Shown piece by piece: positions 53,103 through 60,251 of a DNA stretch of 64,000 nt (its first letter is position 1; each line of letters begins with the position of its first letter). The position numbers were made by a program, and so were the translations under genes. The notes below the pieces were generated by a model that saw nothing but the letters and a program-made list of their open reading frames with translations, had not been told where the DNA came from and did no database searches. Source of the DNA: CALEMW01 sp035447065 (GTDB lineage: Bacteria; Krumholzibacteriota; Krumholzibacteriia; LZORAL124-64-63); contig DAOTGJ010000013.1 of assembly GCA_035447065.1 (NCBI GenBank), forward strand, positions 12,580 to 76,579, in the 5' to 3' direction.

Positions 53103-54278
53103 TCACGACGCCGGGTTCAGGACCCGGGAGATCAACACGAACACCAGGGGCAGCAGGAAGAACACCCCCAGCATGTAGTACACGGCGACCCAGCGGTTGC
53201 GGCTGGTGCGCAGGGCCAGCAGCCGCGCCAGCCGCACGGGCACCCGCCGCAGGGGCGGGTAGGGGTAGAAGATCAGGATGCCCGTCACGTTGAAGAGCAG
53301 GTGCACCAGCGCCACGGTCACCGCGGCCGGGTTGCCCGCCAGCGAGGCCAACAGCGCCGTCACCGTGGTGCCGATGTTGGCCCCCAGCGTCACCGCCAGC
53401 GCCCCCTCCATGGGGATCAGCCCCGCGCCGATCAGCGGCACCAGCAGGCTCGTGGTGATGGACGAGCTCTGCACCAGCACGGTCACCGCGATGCCCAGCG
53501 CGATGCCCAGCAGCCCGTTGTTGGCCAGATTGCCCGCGAAGGCGCCGCGCGCGCGGCTCACCACCACGCGCCGCATCAGGCGCGTCAGCATGGTCAGCGC
53601 GAAGAACAGGGCCACCAGCGAGACCACCAGCATGCCCACGCCCGCCACCACGTCGTGCAGGTCCAGCCCGGTCTCCAGCCAGTGGGCGAAGGCCTTGGCC
53701 GCCGGCTTCACGGCCTGGTTCACCGGCGATTGGAATTCCACGCTGCCGGTGCCCACCAGATGCTCGCTCAGCCAGTGGGCCGTGCGCTCCAGGAAGTGGG
53801 TGGCCTGCTCCACGGGGAAGAGCACGCAGATGGTGAGCAGGTTGAAGAAGTCGTGCATGGTGGCGCCGGCGAAGGCGCGCCGGAACTCGGCCCGCCGCCC
53901 CATGGAGCCCATGGCCACCAGGGTGTTGGTCACCGTGGTCCCCATGTTGGCGCCCATGATGATGGGCACGGCGTTGCTCACGGTCAGGGCCCCCGCGGCC
54001 ACCATCCCCACCACGATGGACGTGGTGCCGGACGAGCTCTGGATCACCGACGTGGCCAGCAGGCCGATCATCAGCCCGATCACCGGGTTGGTCGTCGACG
54101 CGATCAGGGCCTCGCTGAAGTCCTTGCCGAAGGCCTTGAAGGCCATGCCCATCAGCGCGATGGCGAAGAGGAAGACCCAGAGCAGGGCCAGCAGGAGGAC
54201 CACGCGGGCGGGCGCGGGCAGATGGCGGCCCTCGGCGACGGCGGCTTTCGCCGGCAGGGTCGGATCGAGCTTGGACAT
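53103..54278 (-). CDS. Na+/phosphate cotransporter (NptA/PNaS family)
   Basis: 391-residue inner-membrane transporter with two inverted halves, each with the family's QSSS motif: LATSVIQSSSGTTSIVVGM and VLVQSSSITTSLLVPL, each followed by GANMGTTVT / GANIGTTVT. About nine TM helices. Imports phosphate with sodium. ATG 54278 with GGGGAA upstream. No PhoU domain is fused; it is encoded separately right behind. The 187-nt space to the divergent lipoprotein gene may contain promoters, none recognised. Confidence 0.9.
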   Translation of the reverse strand: MSKLDPTLPAKAAVAEGRHLPAPARVVLLLALLWVFLFAIALMGMAFKAFGKDFSEALIASTTNPVIGLMIGLLATSVIQSSSGTTSIVVGMVAAGALTVSNAVPIIMGANMGTTVTNTLVAMGSMGRRAEFRRAFAGATMHDFFNLLTICVLFPVEQATHFLERTAHWLSEHLVGTGSVEFQSPVNQAVKPAAKAFAHWLETGLDLHDVVAGVGMLVVSLVALFFALTMLTRLMRRVVVSRARGAFAGNLANNGLLGIALGIAVTVLVQSSSITTSLLVPLIGAGLIPMEGALAVTLGANIGTTVTALLASLAGNPAAVTVALVHLLFNVTGILIFYPYPPLRRVPVRLARLLALRTSRNRWVAVYYMLGVFFLLPLVFVLISRVLNPAS

Positions 54279-54465
54279 GGCGTTCCCCGGTCGGAGCCCA
54301 TGGCAAGGCGGGAAGGGCGGGACCCCCTCCGTCTCTCGGCAACGCCGAAGGTACCGCCTCGGCCCGGTCCGGTCAAAACGACATTGCGGAGGGCCGCTCT
54401 CCCTGCGACCATGGCGCCATCGGCGCCGGAACGGCCGGCGCCCCGACCTTTCACGGAGGTTCCCC

Positions 54466-54822
54466 ATGAAGCGATTCGCGATCCCCGCCCTGCTGGTCCT
54501 GGCCCTGGGCGCCCTGCTCCTGGCCGGCTGCGGGACCAAGGCCGAGGCCTCCGCCTGCGCGGGCTGCGGCCATGAACTGGCCGCCAAGGACGCCGTCATG
54601 GTGGGCGGCGCCGCCTACTGCAAGGCCTGCGCCGAGAAGAAGGCCGGCGAGGCCGTCACCGCCCGCCACGACTGCGCCGGCGGCTGCGGCATGATGGACT
54701 GGCCCGAGGACCAGATGACCCAGATCGACGGCCAGTGGTACTGCAAGGGCTGCGCCGCCAACCTGCAGGGCGGCGAGTCCCACGACCACGGCGACGACGA
54801 CCACGGCCACGACCACGGCTAG
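54466..54822 (+). CDS. Metal-binding lipoprotein with zinc-ribbon-like CxxC pairs and His tail
   Basis: 118 residues. Lipobox LLLAGC (Cys about 23). Then two ribbon-like units: CAGCGHEL...YCKACAEKK and DCAGGCGMM...YCKGCAANL, and a C-terminal His/Asp tail HDHGDDDHGHDHG. The cysteines and histidines suggest binding of Zn, Ni or Cu at the cell envelope. GGAGG upstream of ATG 54466. I do not recognise a named family. Ends at a hairpin terminator. Confidence 0.65.
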   Translation: MKRFAIPALLVLALGALLLAGCGTKAEASACAGCGHELAAKDAVMVGGAAYCKACAEKKAGEAVTARHDCAGGCGMMDWPEDQMTQIDGQWYCKGCAANLQGGESHDHGDDDHGHDHG

Positions 54823-54836
54823 GCCGCCCGCTCCGA

Positions 54837-54863
54837 GGGGCCGCCCCGCCCGCGGGCGGCCCC
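54837..54863 (+). terminator. Terminator after the metal-binding lipoprotein
   Basis: GGGGCCGCCC and its complement with a 7-nt loop, 14 nt after the stop, followed by GTTCCCCCTTT. Confidence 0.65.
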
Positions 54864-54977
54864 GTTCCCCCTTTGCGCCCGCCCCGCCTTTGGGTTAACG
54901 TGGCGCCATGCCGCCCGCGCGGCCCCGTTCCCGACCCCTGCTTCCCGCGGCGCCGCCGCCCCAAGGAGACCCGTCCC

Positions 54978-55523
54978 ATGGCCATCCTCAAGGTCGCCCG
55001 CATGGGCCACCCCGTTCTCCGCCAGGTCGCCGAGAAGGTGGATCCCGCCGACGTGACCGGCGACGAGATCCAGATCCTGCTCGAGGACATGCTGGAGACC
55101 ATGTACGAGTACAACGGCGTGGGCCTGGCCGCCCCGCAGGTGCACGTGTCCAAGCAGGTGGCGCTGGTGGGCGGAGAGCATGACGAGGACGGCAACCCCA
55201 TCGTCCGGCCGGTCATCAACCCGGAGATCACGCCCACCACGGACGTGCTCTTCGGCATGTACGAGGGCTGCCTCAGCATCCCCGGCCTGCGCGGCTGGGT
55301 GGAGCGCCCCGTGGCCATCCACGTCAAGTACCTGGACGCCGACGGGCAGACGGTGGAGCGGGACCTGGAGGGCTTCCCGGCCATCGTCTTCCAGCACGAG
55401 TGCGACCACCTGAACGGCACGCTCTTCGTGGACCGCATGAAGGACATGCGCCGCCTGGCCTTCGAGGACGAGGCCGAGCGCTTCCTGCCCGTGGACCGCA
55501 TGATCGACGGACGCGACGTCTGA
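54978..55523 (+). CDS. def: Peptide deformylase
   Basis: Removes the N-formyl group from nascent proteins. 181 residues with all three motifs: GVGLAAPQV (form of GIGLAAPQ), EGCLSIPGLRG (metal Cys) and QHECDHLNG (HExxH metal site). AAGGAG lies upstream of ATG 54978. Probably cotranscribed with the small gene and mqnE that follow (18 and 13 nt gaps). Confidence 0.96.
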   Translation: MAILKVARMGHPVLRQVAEKVDPADVTGDEIQILLEDMLETMYEYNGVGLAAPQVHVSKQVALVGGEHDEDGNPIVRPVINPEITPTTDVLFGMYEGCLSIPGLRGWVERPVAIHVKYLDADGQTVERDLEGFPAIVFQHECDHLNGTLFVDRMKDMRRLAFEDEAERFLPVDRMIDGRDV

Positions 55524-55541
55524 ACACCGAAGGAGCACCCC

Positions 55542-55934
55542 ATGCACGACACCGGAGCGCACGCGAAGATCGCGGAGGCCGTGGAGGCCTTCAACGCCCG
55601 CCGCTACGACCACGCCGCGGACCTGACCGCCGCCATGCGGGCCAGCACCGTGGGCAAGGACGAGGTCTTCTGGCTGGGCCTGCACGAGACCTGCCGCGCC
55701 TTCTCCCTGATCCTGGCCGGCGAGCTGGCCAACGCCCAGCCCCTGCTGGTGGCGGCCATGGAGAAATTGCGTAACTTCGGATTCCGCCATCAGGAGCTGG
55801 AGGTGACCAGCGTGCTGGCGGGCCTGCGGCGCGGCCTGGAGGAGACCCGCATGGTCCTGGACAAGGAGAAGCGGACCTTCGACCTGAGCCTGCTGCCCAA
55901 GCTGAAGATGACCGCCCGCGCGGACCAGAGCTGA
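55542..55934 (+). CDS. Small helical protein, DUF309-like
   Basis: 130 residues, no signal peptide. AVEAFNARRYDHAADL, EVFWLGLHETCRAFSLILAG and ANAQPLLVAAMEKL resemble the DUF309 helical bundle (FNxGxYxxAHE...FxxGLIQLA...GA..LL..A), though the His-Glu pair is degenerate. Between def and mqnE with short gaps. Function unknown. Confidence 0.6.
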   Translation: MHDTGAHAKIAEAVEAFNARRYDHAADLTAAMRASTVGKDEVFWLGLHETCRAFSLILAGELANAQPLLVAAMEKLRNFGFRHQELEVTSVLAGLRRGLEETRMVLDKEKRTFDLSLLPKLKMTARADQS

Positions 55935-55947
55935 ACCGGAGCCCGTC

Positions 55948-57039
55948 GTGATCCCTGCCTCGCACCCCTTGACCGATGTGGCCGCCAAGGTCCACGCCGG
56001 CGAACGCCTCTCGTACGACGACGGCGTCCGCCTGGCGGAGAGCCACGACCTCCCCGTGCTGGGCCACCTGGCCCACGTGGTGCGCGAGCGCCTGCACGGC
56101 GACAAGGTCTACTTCAACATCAACCGCCACATCAATCCCACCAACGTGTGCTACGTGGGCTGCGAGCTCTGCGCCTACGCCGACGACCCCAACGCCGAGG
56201 GCACATGGTCGTACTCCCCCGAGGAGTGCGTGGAGATGGCGCGGCGCGACTTCCTGCCCGGCACCAGCGAGTTCCACATGGTGGGCGGCCTGCACCCGCG
56301 CTGGAAGTTCCCCGTCTACGTGGACATCCTCAAGGCCCTCAAGGCGGCCTTCCCCCAGGTGCACCTCAAGGCCTTCACCATGGTGGAGATCGACTTCCTG
56401 GCGAAGATCGGCAAGATGTCCGTGCCCGAGTGCATCCAGGTCCTGCGCGACGCCGGCCTGGACAGCTGCCCCGGCGGCGGCGCGGAGATCTTCGACGAAG
56501 AGGTGCGCGAGCAGATCGCCAGCAAGAAGATGAGCTCGGACCGCTGGCTGGAGGTGGCCGGCCTGGTCCACGACGCCGGCCTGAAGTCCAACTGCACCAT
56601 GCTCTTCGGCCACATCGAGGAGCCCCGTCACTGGGTCGACCACCTGGTCCGCCTGCGCGAGCAGCAGGACCGCTCCGGCGGCTTCCAGTGCTTCATCCCC
56701 CTGGCCTTCCATCCCGCCGGCACCAAGTACGCCCACCTCCCGGGCCCCGACATGACCACCAAGCTCAAGGTCATCGCCCTGTCCCGCCTCATGCTGGACA
56801 ACATCCCGCACGTGAAGGCCTACTGGGTCATGCTGGGCCGCGAGGTGGCCCAGGTGGCGCTCCGCTTCGGCGCCAACGACCTGGACGGCACCATCACCGA
56901 CGAGCGCGTGACCCTGGCCGCGGGAGGGTCCGCCGGCAAGGGGATGTCGCTGGACGACATCCAGGCCTTCATCCGCAAGGCGGGGCTGACGCCGGTGTTG
57001 AGGGATACGTTGTACAACGAATTGACCAACGCAGTGTAG
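55948..57039 (+). CDS. mqnE: Aminofutalosine synthase (radical SAM)
   Basis: First radical SAM step of futalosine-dependent menaquinone synthesis, joining SAM to 3-[(1-carboxyvinyl)oxy]benzoate. 363 residues. NRHINPTNVCYVGCELCAYA holds the CxxxCxxC cluster; FHMVGGLHP, FTMVEIDFLAKIG, CPGGGAEIF and FGHIEEPRHWVDHL follow the MqnE pattern rather than MqnC. GTG start at 55948 with GGAG upstream. The stop codon's final G is the first base of a large palindrome (57039-57122). No other mqn gene is in the window. Confidence 0.93.
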   Translation: MIPASHPLTDVAAKVHAGERLSYDDGVRLAESHDLPVLGHLAHVVRERLHGDKVYFNINRHINPTNVCYVGCELCAYADDPNAEGTWSYSPEECVEMARRDFLPGTSEFHMVGGLHPRWKFPVYVDILKALKAAFPQVHLKAFTMVEIDFLAKIGKMSVPECIQVLRDAGLDSCPGGGAEIFDEEVREQIASKKMSSDRWLEVAGLVHDAGLKSNCTMLFGHIEEPRHWVDHLVRLREQQDRSGGFQCFIPLAFHPAGTKYAHLPGPDMTTKLKVIALSRLMLDNIPHVKAYWVMLGREVAQVALRFGANDLDGTITDERVTLAAGGSAGKGMSLDDIQAFIRKAGLTPVLRDTLYNELTNAV

Positions 57040-57122
57040 TCCGCGAGGGGCATGCAGGCGGGTCAGGGCTCAGTCGCTTCGCTCCAATTGCGCCCTGACC
57101 CGCCTGCATGCCCCTCGCGGAC
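57039..57122. repeat. Giant palindrome A (30-bp perfect stem, 24-nt loop)
   Basis: Left arm 57039-57068, loop 57069-57092, right arm 57093-57122. The arms (GTCCGCGAGGGGCATGCAGG continuing CGGGTCAGGG) are perfectly complementary. The loop CTCAGTCGCTTCGCTCCAAT plus TGCG is the exact reverse complement of the loop of palindrome B. Beyond the core, the inverted symmetry continues imperfectly for about 35-40 nt into the mqnE 3' end. No U tract follows. Confidence 0.95.
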
Positions 57123-57370
57123 GCCACCGCCTTGGTCAATGTTGGGCAACGTATGGCTTCGGCATTCGCCTCGCCTGCCGTAGAGGCTTGGGGTGCCGTG
57201 CCTGGCAAGACCGGTGTTCCCCCCCCCCCCAGAGGATGCGAGCCGTCCACCCCCCCCTTCGAAGAAGCGGGGGTCGTGCCTCGGCCATCGGTGCACGGCA
57301 GCGGTATGCCACGGCCTCCCCCGAACTCCCGGTACCCTATGGTCATCGGGAACCAATCGACGAACTCCGC
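57123..57370. other. Non-coding spacer between palindromes with C12 and C8 tracts
   Basis: No gene seen. It contains C12 at 57219-57230 and C8 at 57250-57257, and at either end imperfect inverted copies of sequences beyond the palindromes (57126-57160 mirrors the mqnE tail; 57327-57370 mirrors the leader of the next gene). Confidence 0.7.
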
Positions 57371-57456
57371 GGCCTTGCAGGGTGTGTCAGGGAGGTCAGG
57401 GCGCAATTGGAGCGAAGCGACTGAGCCCTGACCTCCCTGACACACCCTGCAAGGCC
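57371..57456. repeat. Giant palindrome B (31-bp perfect stem, same 24-nt loop inverted)
   Basis: Left arm 57371-57401, loop 57402-57425, right arm 57426-57456. Arms begin GGCCTTGCAGGGTGTGTCAG and differ from those of A except at TCAGGG next to the loop and a GAGGGG-like outer part, yet pair perfectly. Imperfect symmetry continues outward (CCCGGTACCCTA at about 57328-57340 against its mirror just upstream of the cytochrome gene). Confidence 0.95.
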
Positions 57457-57521
57457 CCTCGGAGTTTGTTGATTTCTTACCGATAACCCACTAGGGTACC
57501 GGGAATTCAGAGGAGGTCCCG

Positions 57522-58997
57522 ATGAACCGCGTCACCCGATGGCTCCAGTCCCGCATCCCCCTCTTCTTCGCCAACTGGCTCGCCTCCCTGGGCAGCGTGC
57601 TGGCGCTGACCGCCGTGGCGCTCCTGTTCACGGCGTTGGTGCTGCACCTGATCAACGCGGCGTCGCAGCGGCACGGCAACCCCTACATGGACATGGTCAC
57701 GTTCATGGTGCTGCCGGGGCTGCTGGTGGCGGGGCTGGCGCTGGTGGCGCTGGGGGCGTGGCGGGAGCGGCGGCGCGCGGCGCACGGGGCGCCCAAGCGG
57801 GCGGCCCTGGAGGTGGGGGGCGTCGAGTTCCTGCGCAAGGCCCTGCTGGTGGGCTTCCTGGCCGTGGTGGCGCTCATCCTCTTCGGCAGCTTCAGCTACG
57901 AGGCCTACCACTTCACGGACTCGCCCGAGTTCTGCATGAAGGTCTGCCACGAGGTGATGGAGCCCGAGGGCGTGGCCTATCTGCGCTCGCCCCACGCCAA
58001 CGTGGCCTGCGTGAAGTGCCACATCGGGCCGGGGGCCGACTGGTTCGTGAAGGCCAAGCTGTCCGGCCTGCGCCAGGTGGTGGCCGTGGTCACCGACGAC
58101 TTCAGCCGTCCCATCCCCACCCCCGTGCACAACCTGCGTCCCGCCCGCGACACCTGCGAGCAGTGCCACTGGCCGGAGCACTTCCAGGGCTCGCGGCTCA
58201 TCGTGCGCGAGCACACCGAGCGCGACGCCGCCAACACCCCCAGCGTGAGCGCCCTGGTCCTGAAGGTGGGCGGCGCCGCCAAGCCCGGCCTGGCCGCCAC
58301 CGGCGTGCACTGGCACGTGGACCCCGCCAACGAGGTGCGCTACCGCACCGTGGACGAGAAGCGCGAGACCATCGTGGAGGTGGTCCAGTCCACGCCCGAC
58401 GGGGAGATCCGCTACCTCAGCGGCGACGCGGAGGAGCACGGCGACGCGGGCGAGTGGCGCGTCATGGACTGCATCGACTGCCACAACCGCCCCACGCACA
58501 TCTACGAGCTGCCCTACCGCGCCCTGGACGACGCCTTCACCGCCGGCCTGCTGGACCGAGACGTGCCCTGGCTGCGCGCCGAGGCCGAGCGCGCCCTCCT
58601 CGCCGTGACGCCCGCGGACGACGACCCCGCGGCCACCCGCACGGCCCTGGCCGCCTTCCTGACCGACGCCTACGGCGCCGACCACCCCGAGGCCCTGCCC
58701 GCCCTCACGGCCAAGCTCGACGCCACCACCGCCGTCCTGACCGACATCCTGGAGCGCAACGTGTTCCCCGCCATGAAGGTGGAATGGGGCACCTACCGCA
58801 GCTTCATCGGCCACATGGACGAGACCGGCGACTACGCCGACGCCGGCGGCTGCTTCCGCTGCCACGACGACGAGCACGAGTCCGACGACGGCCGCACCAT
58901 CAGCCAGGACTGCGACGCCTGCCACTCCATCATCGCCGAACGAGAAACGGGGGTTGGGGAGTTGCCGGAGTTCGTGACGGCGGTGTTGAGGCGGTAG
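57522..58997 (+). CDS. NapC/NirT-family (ImcH-like) inner-membrane multiheme quinol cytochrome
   Basis: 491 residues. Three TM helices (about 19-44, 59-80, 104-124), then a periplasmic domain with five CXXCH sites (CVKCH, CEQCH, CIDCH, CFRCH, CDACH) and one CX3CH (CMKVCH, 138-143). SPEFCMKVCHEVMEPEGVAY and CVKCHIGPGADW are NapC/NirT signatures; the Met after the first site is a possible ligand. Size and three-helix N-terminus resemble Geobacter ImcH, an inner-membrane quinol oxidase feeding extracellular respiration, more than the small NapC/NrfH. AGAGGAGG precedes the ATG. It lies after mqnE between palindromes B and C. Confidence 0.85.
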   Translation: MNRVTRWLQSRIPLFFANWLASLGSVLALTAVALLFTALVLHLINAASQRHGNPYMDMVTFMVLPGLLVAGLALVALGAWRERRRAAHGAPKRAALEVGGVEFLRKALLVGFLAVVALILFGSFSYEAYHFTDSPEFCMKVCHEVMEPEGVAYLRSPHANVACVKCHIGPGADWFVKAKLSGLRQVVAVVTDDFSRPIPTPVHNLRPARDTCEQCHWPEHFQGSRLIVREHTERDAANTPSVSALVLKVGGAAKPGLAATGVHWHVDPANEVRYRTVDEKRETIVEVVQSTPDGEIRYLSGDAEEHGDAGEWRVMDCIDCHNRPTHIYELPYRALDDAFTAGLLDRDVPWLRAEAERALLAVTPADDDPAATRTALAAFLTDAYGADHPEALPALTAKLDATTAVLTDILERNVFPAMKVEWGTYRSFIGHMDETGDYADAGGCFRCHDDEHESDDGRTISQDCDACHSIIAERETGVGELPEFVTAVLRR

Positions 58998-58998
58998 T

Positions 58999-59094
58999 GT
59001 CCGAGAGGGAAGCCGAGGGCCTCACCCCCCGACCGTGCTCAGCTACGCGATTCCGCGCGGTCGGGGGGTGAGGCCCTCGGCTTCCCTCTCGGAC
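58999..59094. repeat. Giant palindrome C (37-bp perfect stem, 22-nt related loop)
   Basis: Left arm 58999-59035, loop 59036-59057, right arm 59058-59094, beginning one base after the cytochrome stop codon. Arms begin GTCCGAGAGGGAAGCCGAGG. The loop TGCTCAGCTACGCGATTCCG plus CG shares GCTCAG...GCGC with loop A but is otherwise changed. Outside the core, 59095-59155 is an imperfect inverted copy of the cytochrome's last 20 or so codons (GELPEFV on both strands). Confidence 0.95.
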
Positions 59095-59164
59095 GCCACC
59101 GTCACCGCCGACACGAACTCCGGCAACTCCCCAGCCCCCGGAGAAGGTTGGTTCGACGTCGGCC

Positions 59165-59264
59165 NNNNNNNNNNNNNNNNNNNNNNNNNNNNNNNNNNNN
59201 NNNNNNNNNNNNNNNNNNNNNNNNNNNNNNNNNNNNNNNNNNNNNNNNNNNNNNNNNNNNNNNN
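59165..59264. other. Scaffold gap after palindrome C
   Basis: 100 N; flanks unrelated. It removes the start of the dehydratase gene. The palindrome to its left probably stopped the assembler. Confidence 0.95.
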
Positions 59265-60203
59265 CAGGACATCCAGGCCGCCGCCGCCAGGTTGGAGGGC
59301 GTCGCGCATCGGACGCCGCTGGCGTCCTCGCGCCTGCTGAACGAAGCCGCCGGGTTCGAGCTGGTGTTCAAGTGCGAGAATCTGCAGCGGGTGGGGGCCT
59401 TCAAGTTCCGGGGGGCGTGGAACACGGTGGCGCAGCTCACCGACGCCGAAGCGGCGCGGGGCGTGGTGACGCACAGCAGCGGGAACCATGCGCAGGCGCT
59501 GGCGCTGGCGGCGCGGGAGCGGGGGATCGCGGCGCACATCGTCATGCCGGACAACGCGCCGGCGGTGAAGCGGGCGGCGGTGGAGGGCTACGGGGCGCGG
59601 GTGATCCCTTGCACGCCCACGCTGGCCGCGCGCGAGGCCACGGCGGCGGCGGTGCTGGCGGAGACGGGCGCGGCGTTCGTGCATCCGTACGACGACCCGC
59701 GCATCATCGCGGGGCAGGCCACCGCGTGCCGGGAGCTGCTGGAGGACGCGCCGGACCTGGACCTGGTCATCGCGCCGGTGGGGGGCGGCGGGCTGCTGTC
59801 GGGCACGTGCCTGGCGGCGCACGCCCATGACCCGGGGCTGCGCGTGATCGGCGCGGAGCCGCTGGGGGCCGACGACGCCGCGCGCTCGCTGGCCGCGGGG
59901 AGGCTCATCCCGCAGACGGGTCCCGACACCATCGCCGACGGGCTGCTCACCAGCCTCAGCGACCTCACCTTCTCCATCCTGAGCGCCCACGTGGACCGCA
60001 TCGTCACCGTGCCGGACGACGCCACGCTGCGTGCGCTGCGCCTGTTCTGGGAGCGCACCAAGCTGATCATCGAGCCCAGCAGCGCCGTGGCGGTGGCGGT
60101 GGCGCTGTCGGCCGAGGTGGCGGCGCTGCGGCCGCGGCGGGTGGGCGTGATCCTGTCCGGCGGCAACGTGGAGCTGGGAGCTTTGGCGCGGCTGCTGGTG
60201 TAG
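59265..60203 (+). CDS. PLP-dependent serine/threonine dehydratase family protein (5' end in gap)
   Basis: 312 residues visible; perhaps 5-15 N-terminal residues are lost in the gap. Fold-type II PLP enzyme: GAFKFRGAWN has the PLP Lys, SSGNHAQALALAAR binds substrate carboxylate, VGGGGLLSGTCLA holds the PLP phosphate, and ILSGGNVELG ends the protein. No ACT domain, so it is of the short catabolic threonine dehydratase/serine racemase/hydroxyaspartate ammonia-lyase group; the substrate cannot be told. TGA-free frame ends at TAG 60203. Confidence 0.88.
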   Translation, partial: QDIQAAAARLEGVAHRTPLASSRLLNEAAGFELVFKCENLQRVGAFKFRGAWNTVAQLTDAEAARGVVTHSSGNHAQALALAARERGIAAHIVMPDNAPAVKRAAVEGYGARVIPCTPTLAAREATAAAVLAETGAAFVHPYDDPRIIAGQATACRELLEDAPDLDLVIAPVGGGGLLSGTCLAAHAHDPGLRVIGAEPLGADDAARSLAAGRLIPQTGPDTIADGLLTSLSDLTFSILSAHVDRIVTVPDDATLRALRLFWERTKLIIEPSSAVAVAVALSAEVAALRPRRVGVILSGGNVELGALARLLV

Positions 60204-60251
60204 GAGAGGTCCGCGGCGTATCGTGATGGCGGACCCTGACGGAGGTGCGGC

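Noticed and set aside
57039..57122. Palindrome A as a plain rho-independent terminator
   Set aside because: The stem is far longer than usual and no U tract follows on either strand. Blocking of transcription is possible, but the related loop and mirrored flanks need another explanation.
57039..59094. The three palindromes as a CRISPR array or IS ends
   Set aside because: There is no regular repeat-spacer structure, no cas genes, no transposase between them and no target-site duplication. Stems differ between copies.
59148..59264. Coding sequence running from palindrome C through the gap into the dehydratase
   Set aside because: The gap length is arbitrary, and the sequence left of it is an inverted copy of the cytochrome's end. 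The dehydratase start must lie in the gap.
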